NCBI GenBank assembly: GCA_002332795.1
Contig: DDBP01000050.1
Coordinates: forward strand, 1-11,169
DNA length: 11,169 nucleotides
From: Anaerolineales bacterium UBA2029
Lineage (GTDB): Bacteria; Chloroflexota; Anaerolineae; Aggregatilineales; Aggregatilineaceae
Direction of reading: 5' to 3'
Shown here: positions 5,957-11,169 of the stretch, piece after piece
Layout: each line of letters starts with the position of its first letter
Numbering within the stretch: the stretch's first letter is position 1
Notes under the pieces: model-generated
Databases searched by the model: none
What the model was told of the DNA's origin: nothing
The model's input: the letters and a program-made list of their open reading frames with translations, nothing else
Made by a program: the position numbers and the translations under genes

Positions 5957-7455
5957 CCGAACCGCTTTTGCAGATGCGTCAGATCAGCAAAAGTTATGAG
6001 GGCACGCGGGCGCTGCGCGGTGTGGACTTTTCGGCAGTGGCCGGTGAGGTGCACGCCATCGTAGGGGAGAACGGGGCGGGCAAATCCACCCTGGTGAAGA
6101 TTCTCTCCGGGGCCGTCCGGCGCGACAGCGGCGAAATCCTGATTGACGGTCGCCTGGTCGAGATCAACTCCCCCTTCGATGCGCATCACCTGGGAATCCG
6201 GGCGGTCTATCAGGAGTTCAGCCTGGTGCCTCACCTCTCGGTGACGGAGAACATCCTGATGGGGCAGATGCCCGTGACGCGCGGCGGATGGCTGGACTGG
6301 AACGCAGCTCATCACAAAGCGCAGACGGTGCTGGAAGAAATTGGCTTTTACGGCATCAACGTGCGCACACCTGTCTCGCGCCTGAGCGTGCCCCATCAGC
6401 AGATGGTCGAGATCGCCAAGGCGCTGCTGGCGACGCCGCGCATCCTGATCCTGGACGAACCCTCGGCGGTCCTGTCGCAGGAGGAAGTGACGCGCCTTTT
6501 TAACCTGATCACCAGGCTCAAGCAACAGTCCACGCTGGTGCTGTACATTTCGCACCGGCTGGAGGAAGTGTTTGAGGTGGCCGACCGGATCACCGTGCTC
6601 AAAGATGGCGAACTGGTGGGCACGGTGCGCAGCGAAGAGAGCAATCAAGCGCAGTTGATCCGGATGATGGTGGGGCGCACGCTGGAAGAAATCTATCCTC
6701 AACGCCGATCGCAGGCCGGGGAAGAAGTGTTGCGCGTCCAGCACCTCAGCCGCGACGGCGTGTTTGAGGATGTCAGCTTTTCGCTGAAGCGTGGCGAAGT
6801 CCTGGGCATGTTTGGGCTGGTGGGCAGTGGCCGCACGCAGGTAGCCCGTTGTCTGTTCGGCGCGGATCAGCCGACTTCCGGGCAAGTCTTCCTGCGCGGA
6901 CAGCCCTACCGCCCCAAGAATCCCCGCGACGCTGTAGAAGCGGGGATCGCCTTCCTGACCGAAGATCGTAAACGCAATGGTCTGGTAATGACATGCTCAA
7001 TTCGTGACAATATCAGCCTGGCCTCGCTGTCGCGCATGTCGCGCTGGGGGGTGCTCAACCGCCGGCAACAGGATCAGCAAGTCCTGGCCAAGGTGCGCGA
7101 ACTGGACATCCGGCCTCCGCAGCTTCAACGCCTGGTGCGTCAACTGAGCGGCGGCAATCAGCAAAAAGTCGTCCTGGCCAAGTGGCTGCTGGTACGCGCC
7201 GATGTGCTCATCCTGGACGAGCCGACGCGCGGCGTGGACGTGGCAACCAAGGTGGAAATCTATCAGATCATCCGCGATCTGGCAGAACGGGGAGTGGCAA
7301 TCTTGTTGATCTCATCGGAGATGCCCGAAATTCTGGGCATGAGCGATCGTGTGCTGGTCATGCGAGAAGGGCGCGTGGCGGGTGAGTTCACACGAGAACA
7401 GGCAACAGAGGAAGGGCTGTTGGCCCTTGCCGCAGTAGGGAGCCAGGTAGCATGA
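5953..7455 (+). CDS. Sugar ABC transporter ATP-binding protein, CUT2 type (RbsA/MglA/XylG-like)
   Basis: This 500-residue fusion of two nucleotide-binding domains powers import through the permease that follows. The first domain has Walker A GENGAGKST (38-46), Q-loop Q87, signature LSVPHQQ (from 144), Walker B with D168/E169 and switch H201. The second has a degenerate Walker A, GLVGSGRT (288-295), in which Lys is replaced by R294; a full signature LSGGNQQ (from 398); Walker B D422/E423; and Ser in place of the switch His (S455). This asymmetry, with only some ATP sites complete, is normal for the family. The ATG at 5953 lies in the ATGA overlap with the dehydrogenase stop; an in-frame GTG at 5938 would add five residues but overlaps further into the preceding gene, so 5953 is preferred. 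The stop overlaps the permease start (ATGA, 7452-7455). Substrates of this class are mostly pentoses, hexoses, autoinducer-2 or polyols. Confidence 0.94.
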   Translation: MTEPLLQMRQISKSYEGTRALRGVDFSAVAGEVHAIVGENGAGKSTLVKILSGAVRRDSGEILIDGRLVEINSPFDAHHLGIRAVYQEFSLVPHLSVTENILMGQMPVTRGGWLDWNAAHHKAQTVLEEIGFYGINVRTPVSRLSVPHQQMVEIAKALLATPRILILDEPSAVLSQEEVTRLFNLITRLKQQSTLVLYISHRLEEVFEVADRITVLKDGELVGTVRSEESNQAQLIRMMVGRTLEEIYPQRRSQAGEEVLRVQHLSRDGVFEDVSFSLKRGEVLGMFGLVGSGRTQVARCLFGADQPTSGQVFLRGQPYRPKNPRDAVEAGIAFLTEDRKRNGLVMTCSIRDNISLASLSRMSRWGVLNRRQQDQQVLAKVRELDIRPPQLQRLVRQLSGGNQQKVVLAKWLLVRADVLILDEPTRGVDVATKVEIYQIIRDLAERGVAILLISSEMPEILGMSDRVLVMREGRVAGEFTREQATEEGLLALAAVGSQVA

Positions 7456-8477
7456 GGAACATCACACAAACATCTCCCTCGCGCGTTGCGACGCTCAAAG
7501 CACGTCTGCGCGACGGTTGGTCTTCTGGCGGGGGGCACTTCTTGCGCGAAACCGTGCGCCACCATTGGGCGGACTATGGCGTCATCGTGGCGTTCATCGT
7601 GCTGGTCATCATCACCGCCGCGACGTCCGACGTGTTTTTCACCGAGCGCAACCTCAGCAACCTGCTGCGGCAGATCGTGCCCAATGGCCTGATCAGCCTG
7701 GGGATGCTGGTGGTGATCCTCACCGGTGGGATTGACCTGTCGGTCGGTTCGATCGTGGCGCTCGGCGGTATCCTTTCTGCGGGGCTGCAGGATGACATCC
7801 CGCTGGCTCTGGCCATTCTGATCGCGCTGGCGGCGGGTGTGGTGGCGGGCGCTATCAATGGCATTCTGATCGCCCGTTTCAAGCTGGCACCGTTCATCGT
7901 CACCCTGGCGACCCTCGGCGCGATCCGCGGCCTGGTCTACGTCTACTCCGACACGCCCCAAAGCCCCACCAATCCCACGTTTCGGCGCATTCTGGGCGGT
8001 TCGGTGGGGGGCATCGCCGGTTCGCTGGCCGTCGCCACGGTGATCATGGTGATCTGCTATCCCATCGTCTGGTTCTTTCTGAACCGGACTTCCGCCGGAC
8101 GGGCGATCTTCGCTATCGGCGGCAACGAGGAAGCAGTCCGGCTGGCGGGTATCAACGTGGAACGGCATATCCTGGCTGCCTATATCATCTCCGGGCTGTG
8201 CTCCGCCATGGCAGGCGTGTTGCTGGCGGCCCGCCTGGGCATCGCGCAGCCGAGCCTGGGGAGCGGTTACGAACTGGACGCGATCGCCGCTGCCGTGATC
8301 GGTGGGGCTATCCTGGGCGGAGGCGGCGGCAGCGTGCCGGGTACCTTTGGCGGTGTGATGGTATTGGGGCTGATCAACAATCTGCTGAACCTGTACAACG
8401 TGCAGTCGTACTATCAGCAAATTCTCAAAGGAGTCATCATCGTCTTTGCCGTTCTGGCTCGTCGCAAACAGCAATAG
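7452..8477 (+). CDS. Sugar ABC transporter permease, CUT2 type (RbsC-like)
   Basis: This 341-residue membrane protein forms the translocation pore, probably as a dimer. After a polar N-terminal ~40 residues there are about 8-10 membrane segments. Family hallmarks are VILTGGIDLSVGS (88-100), the ATPase-docking loop with SAGRAIFAIGGNEEAVRLAGI (214-234), and YELDAIAAAVIGGAILGGG (273-291), which contains the conserved acidic residues of the AraH/RbsC group. It ends in a basic RRKQQ tail. The ATG overlaps the ATPase stop by ATGA, so synthesis is probably coupled. An N-terminal extension of about 25 Ser/Thr/Gly-rich residues precedes the first helix; it is longer than in enteric RbsC but common in related proteins. 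Confidence 0.94.
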   Translation: MRNITQTSPSRVATLKARLRDGWSSGGGHFLRETVRHHWADYGVIVAFIVLVIITAATSDVFFTERNLSNLLRQIVPNGLISLGMLVVILTGGIDLSVGSIVALGGILSAGLQDDIPLALAILIALAAGVVAGAINGILIARFKLAPFIVTLATLGAIRGLVYVYSDTPQSPTNPTFRRILGGSVGGIAGSLAVATVIMVICYPIVWFFLNRTSAGRAIFAIGGNEEAVRLAGINVERHILAAYIISGLCSAMAGVLLAARLGIAQPSLGSGYELDAIAAAVIGGAILGGGGGSVPGTFGGVMVLGLINNLLNLYNVQSYYQQILKGVIIVFAVLARRKQQ

Positions 8478-8588
8478 CCGGATGCGACCTGTTCACTTGG
8501 TGCAGAAAGGAGAGAGCACGGAGACGGAACACCTCATCACCTGTCAAGTTTTGTCCCTAGAGGCTCATTGAACGAAGGAGATTGTGCC

Positions 8589-9557
8589 ATGAAAGCGAGA
8601 ATTCTTTCGAGTGTAATTCTGATCGCGGTTATCCTGGTGGCGCTGTGCGCACCCGTGGCGACTCCCTCCCGCGCCGTGGCCCAGGAAAAGACCATTCGTA
8701 TCGGCATGGTGAACTTCACCCTGTGCTGCGCGTACTTCATCGGCATGTCCGACGCGGTGAAGGAAGAAGCGGCTTACTACTCCAACATCGAGCTGATCGT
8801 GACGGACGCCAACGGTGATGCCGCCAAGCTGACCGCCGACGTCGAGGACGTGCTGGCGCAGCAGGTGGATGGGATCATCATCAGCGGTGGCCCGCTGGAA
8901 GCTGCGCCCGCTGCCCTGGATGCCATCAAGGCCGCGGGGGTGCCGGTGGTGCTGGTTGACCGCAAGCTCAAGGGCGGCGACTACACCAGCTGGATCGGGC
9001 CGGACAACTATCAGATCGGCGTGCAGGACGGGCAGTACATTGTGGACCGTCTGGGCGGCAAGGGGCGTCTGGTCGTGCTGCGGGGTGGCCCGGCGGACAA
9101 CTCCATCGGCCTCGACCGCACTAACGGTATGCTCTCGGTGGTGGAACCGAGCGATATCGAAGTCGTCACGGCCCCCGATTTCGGCGGCTGGAGCGAGGAT
9201 GGTGGCTTCACCCTGATGGCCGACATGCTGGCCAAGTACGACAAGATTGATGCCGTCTTCTGCGAGAACGACTCCATGTGCCTGGGCGCTCAGAAGGCCA
9301 TCCAGGACGCTGGCCGCAGCGAGGAGATGTTCCTGGTTGGCGTGGACGGCCAGAAAGAGGCGTTGCTGCAGATTCTCAACGGCACCAACTATGCCGCGAC
9401 TGGCCTGAACAACTCGGATCAGATCGGGCGTGCCGCGTTCCATCGCCTGATGGCGATCCTGGCCGGGGCCGTTCCTCCGAAGGACACGGTGCTGCCGTCG
9501 CCGCTGATCACCATTGACAACGTCGCGCGGTTCTACAACCCGGACAGCGTCTTCTAA
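8589..9557 (+). CDS. Sugar ABC transporter substrate-binding protein (RbsB-like, periplasmic-binding-protein type 1)
   Basis: The protein has 322 residues. Residues 1-31 are a Sec signal: basic MKAR, hydrophobic core to A21, and AVA before Q32. C20 is preceded by VAL, not a lipobox, so the protein is probably soluble outside the membrane or held some other way. The two-lobed fold is shown by IRIGMVNF (first strand), DVLAQQVDGIIISGG (87-101), VPVVLVDRKL (ligand-contact R126), DAVFCENDSMCLGAQKAI (221-238) and LVGVDG (249-254). Four cysteines lie near the expected cleft or lobe edges (C46, C47, C225, C231), unusual for an exported binding protein. ATG 8589 is chosen because GAAGGAG (8574-8580) lies 8 nt upstream and leaves a clean signal peptide; an in-frame TTG at 8568 lacks a site. 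A 111-nt gap separates it from the permease, with no convincing hairpin or promoter in it. The ligand is unknown. Confidence 0.94.
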   Translation: MKARILSSVILIAVILVALCAPVATPSRAVAQEKTIRIGMVNFTLCCAYFIGMSDAVKEEAAYYSNIELIVTDANGDAAKLTADVEDVLAQQVDGIIISGGPLEAAPAALDAIKAAGVPVVLVDRKLKGGDYTSWIGPDNYQIGVQDGQYIVDRLGGKGRLVVLRGGPADNSIGLDRTNGMLSVVEPSDIEVVTAPDFGGWSEDGGFTLMADMLAKYDKIDAVFCENDSMCLGAQKAIQDAGRSEEMFLVGVDGQKEALLQILNGTNYAATGLNNSDQIGRAAFHRLMAILAGAVPPKDTVLPSPLITIDNVARFYNPDSVF

Positions 9558-9581
9558 GTTTCGGGTCAGGCTCCTGAGTGG

Positions 9582-9621
9582 CAGATGTCACGTCCGGCTG
9601 CGACGTGACATCTGTTTTTTT
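9582..9621 (+). terminator. Rho-independent terminator of the operon
   Basis: CAGATGTCACGTC (9582-9594) pairs perfectly with GACGTGACATCTG (9602-9614): 13 bp, a 7-nt loop, followed directly by seven T (9615-9621). It starts 24 nt after the stop of the binding-protein gene. No T-run follows the stem on the other strand, so it acts for the plus-strand operon only. Confidence 0.95.
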
Positions 9622-9667
9622 GTCCTCACCGCTGGCTGGAGCGTGTTATGCGCTTTTCACTCCCTCA

Positions 9668-9697
9668 ACCCGCGACCCCGTCTCCTGCCGCGCGGGT
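9668..9697. repeat. Small inverted repeat in the convergent intergenic region
   Basis: ACCCGCG (9668-9674) and CGCGGGT (9691-9697) are perfect 7-bp arms around 16 nt. No T-run follows on either strand. It could assist 3'-end formation for the minus-strand M24 gene, but that is speculative. The rest of 9622-9728 shows nothing recognisable. Confidence 0.35.
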
Positions 9698-9728
9698 GTT
9701 CAGGGGCGGACAGGACTTGACCTGAAGG

Positions 9729-9809
9729 CTGGCTCGCTTCGGTTGACCTCACCCCCAACCTCGCTTGGCGTCGGAAAGGGGGCGGCGAGGCGCGGCTGGG
9801 AGTGAGGTC
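9729..9809. repeat. Dispersed intergenic repeat, copy 2
   Basis: The first 24 bases (9729-9752) are identical to 3970-3993. From 9745 the element is bounded by GACCTCAC (9745-9752) and its inverse GTGAGGTC (9802-9809), with CCTCGC/GCGAGG arms inside, so the 65 bases could fold into one long imperfect hairpin. It sits between the operon terminator and the 3' end of the convergent M24 gene, where it could serve as that gene's transcription end. The interior differs from copy 1, so the ends are conserved better than the middle. Confidence 0.65.
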
Positions 9810-9851
9810 GGGCACCTGCTTCCGCGAATCCTGGCAACGGCCAGGCCCGTT

Positions 9852-10946
9852 TCAGCGCACTTCCAGGATCAGGGGCCGCGGGATGGTGCGCCCATTGACA
9901 CTGACTGTCTGTGTCGGCCAGCCCTCGATGGCGGTGACGATCTCCGGCATACCGCCCGCCTGCGGCACCAGGATGGAGTCCTCCGACTTGACGCCGGTGA
10001 TCGAAGGATTCCAGGCGCAGACCATGCCTGGCTCCAGCGTCTCCGTCTCGCCGGGCACGGCGATGAACTCACGCGCAGCATATCCCGCCGTGCCGCCCTG
10101 ATGGTGCAGTTTCCACTCGTCGGCGAAACCGGCGCGCGCGTAGGCCTCTTGCAGCGTCCTGAACAGCGCATCCAGGGACGCGCCCGGCTGCGACGCGGCG
10201 ATGATCGCCGCGTCTACCTGCGCGCAGGCGTCCATCTTGCGGCGAATCTCGTCGGGCAGCGGACCGAAGTGGATCAGGCGGGTGACCGAGCAGACCAACC
10301 CCTCACGCCGCCCACACAGCACCAGCATGGCGTATTTGTCCAGCGTCTTGCCTGTCGGCAGGGGATGGCGGTAGCGGAAGATGCGCTCATCGGTGGCGAT
10401 CAGTACCACGATGGGCGTGACGCCCTGCGCGTAAGTCTCTTCGGCCAGCACGCCGGCGATCTGCCATTCGGTCATGCCGGGGCGCACGCGCTGAATGGCA
10501 GCGTTCATGGCGGCTCCGCAGGCGCGCCCCAGCGAGCGGAAGCGCTCGACCTCGACAGGCAGCAGGCGCGACCGCACGATCTTGACGGCGCGGCCCAGGT
10601 CTTTGGCCCCCGCAGTAGGCACGTCTACCCCTGGTGCGCTGCCCAGTTCGGGCGGCTGCTCGCCTTCCCAGGGACTGACCTTCAGCGCAAAGCCGCGCGC
10701 TTCGACGCCGTCTTCACCGCGCAGGCGCGGTCCCTCGATGGTGTTGGTGTAGACGGTCGCAGCGTCAGGGGTGATCACCACGCTGGCGACGCCGATTGTG
10801 TCCGCGTGATTGACGGCCACGTCCACGCCACCGGTGATCCAGGCGACGCTGTTGACAGTGCGCAGCCACAACGCGCTGAGGCCATGTTCGGCCATCAACG
10901 CGCGGGCGCGCGCCAGTTTGGTCTGGACTTCGCTGCTGTAATCCAT
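9852..10946 (-). CDS. M24 (pita-bread/creatinase) fold protein lacking the usual metal ligands
   Basis: The protein has 364 residues. The N-terminal creatinase-like domain spans about 1-125. The C-terminal pita-bread domain (about 128-355) begins LLPVEVERFRSLGRACGAAMNAAI and includes RPGMTEWQIAG (155-165). Aligned by eye to M24 motifs, the first ligand Asp falls at V209 (MLVLCGRREGLVCSVTR), the second at S220, the ligand His at G285 (HHQGGTAGY), and the first Glu at N313 (AWNPSITG); only the last Glu (E322 in KSEDSI) is kept. H194 in RYRHPLPT and H281/H282 remain and may be catalytic. This pattern argues against a metallo-aminopeptidase and recalls metal-free relatives such as creatinase. Because RHPLPT, SVTR, HHQGG and KSED are each intact, it looks like a real subfamily rather than decay. 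The ATG at 10946 is chosen because GAGGAG lies 7 nt upstream (10954-10959); an in-frame start at 11012 lacks one. It is convergent with the sugar operon, so a shared pathway is unproven. Confidence 0.88.
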   Translation of the reverse strand: MDYSSEVQTKLARARALMAEHGLSALWLRTVNSVAWITGGVDVAVNHADTIGVASVVITPDAATVYTNTIEGPRLRGEDGVEARGFALKVSPWEGEQPPELGSAPGVDVPTAGAKDLGRAVKIVRSRLLPVEVERFRSLGRACGAAMNAAIQRVRPGMTEWQIAGVLAEETYAQGVTPIVVLIATDERIFRYRHPLPTGKTLDKYAMLVLCGRREGLVCSVTRLIHFGPLPDEIRRKMDACAQVDAAIIAASQPGASLDALFRTLQEAYARAGFADEWKLHHQGGTAGYAAREFIAVPGETETLEPGMVCAWNPSITGVKSEDSILVPQAGGMPEIVTAIEGWPTQTVSVNGRTIPRPLILEVR

Positions 10947-10986
10947 CGCAAAGCTCCTCACAAAAACGGTCTGAGCCGTGACAAGC

Positions 10987-11014
10987 CGGATACGCTGGTA
11001 TAAGAGTATCACAA
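10987..11014 (-). promoter_or_regulatory. Weak promoter candidate for the M24 gene
   Basis: On the minus strand, TTGTGA (11014-11009) and TATCCG (10992-10987) are separated by 16 nt and lie about 40 nt upstream of the ATG at 10946. Both boxes deviate from consensus and the spacing is short, so this is only a possibility. A short ACGG/CCGT palindrome (10966-10979) between it and the gene could be an operator or chance. Confidence 0.25.
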
Positions 11015-11080
11015 GGAAGGTAGGGCGAAAACATAGGGGGCAGGCCGGGTGCGCGCAAAGTGTGTCAGGCAGTTTGCCGC

Positions 11081-11169
11081 GCTCCGGTTTACCTCACCCC
11101 CACTCGGCGCTGACACGCCCCCCTGCCCCCTCTCCAGTCTAGGGGAGAGGGGGCAAGCCGAGCGCAGCG
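11081..11169. repeat. Dispersed intergenic repeat, copy 3 (runs off the window end)
   Basis: Bases 11081-11097 match the GCTTCGGTTGACCTCAC part of copies 1 and 2 at 15 of 17 positions. Bases 11088-11133 match the minus strand of 4031-4076 at about 41 of 46. A perfect 11-bp hairpin follows: GCCCCCTCTCC (11125-11135) with GGAGAGGGGGC (11144-11154) and an 8-nt loop. It then enters AAGCCGAGCGCAGCG, which partly mirrors the CTCGGCGCTG at 11103-11112, so the whole element is roughly palindromic and probably ends just beyond the window. It lies upstream of the divergent M24 start. Confidence 0.65.

Noticed and set aside
8478..8588. A hairpin or separate promoter between the permease and the binding-protein gene that would raise binding-protein expression
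   Set aside because: Only 4-bp pairings (for example GTGC/GCAC) and no convincing -35/-10 pair were found.
10961..10979. Minus-strand ACGG...CCGT hairpin followed by TTTTT in the leader of the M24 gene, considered as an attenuator
   Set aside because: Only four base pairs can form, too weak for an intrinsic terminator; treated as chance.
9765..11003. A 412-codon plus-strand frame opposite the M24 gene
   Set aside because: The translation is Arg/Asp/His/Gln-rich without motifs, begins within a palindromic repeat and lacks a ribosome site; the minus-strand frame has M24-fold features and a GAGGAG site.

Overview
The window is GC-rich bacterial DNA with dense coding, ATGA start/stop overlaps, one TTG start and palindromic, C-rich intergenic repeats. 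Together with the gene types, this suggests a member of the Chloroflexota (Anaerolineae-like). That placement is an inference from style and protein resemblance; there is no rRNA or marker gene here to settle it.

Left part (1-2250): the 3' end of a GT-B glycosyltransferase (GT4-like) overlaps by ATGA with a polytopic Wzx-type polysaccharide flippase. This is the tail of a surface-glycan locus. A secreted DsbA-like thioredoxin-fold protein with a CMHC active site follows (2293-3042).

Central part (3065-9621): an IclR-family regulator has a consensus promoter (TTGACA, 18 nt, TATAAT) and a palindromic operator candidate. A 564-base non-coding stretch follows, filled first with palindromic repeats and then with a second strong promoter (TTGACA, 18 nt, TACAAT), a matching operator candidate and a structured leader of about 180 nt. 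This drives a catabolic operon: aldehyde dehydrogenase, CUT2-type sugar ABC ATPase, permease and periplasmic-type binding protein. The first three genes overlap by ATGA, and the operon closes with a 13-bp perfect stem and T7 terminator. The likely logic is an IclR repressor sensing a small catabolite and controlling both its own gene and the import and oxidation operon. The substrate cannot be read from the sequence; a sugar or sugar-like compound yielding a short aldehyde is the reasonable guess.

Right part (9852-10946, minus strand): a convergent gene for an M24 (pita-bread/creatinase) fold protein in which four of the five canonical metal ligands appear to be replaced. It is therefore probably not a standard metallo-aminopeptidase. 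Dispersed repeats sharing an ACCTCAC end motif lie in three intergenic places (3970-4076, 9729-9809, 11081 to the window end).

The most interesting items are the paired operator palindromes, the branched leader upstream of the aldehyde dehydrogenase, the ligand-less M24 protein, and the repeat family. No CRISPR array, tRNA, rRNA or insertion sequence was seen.
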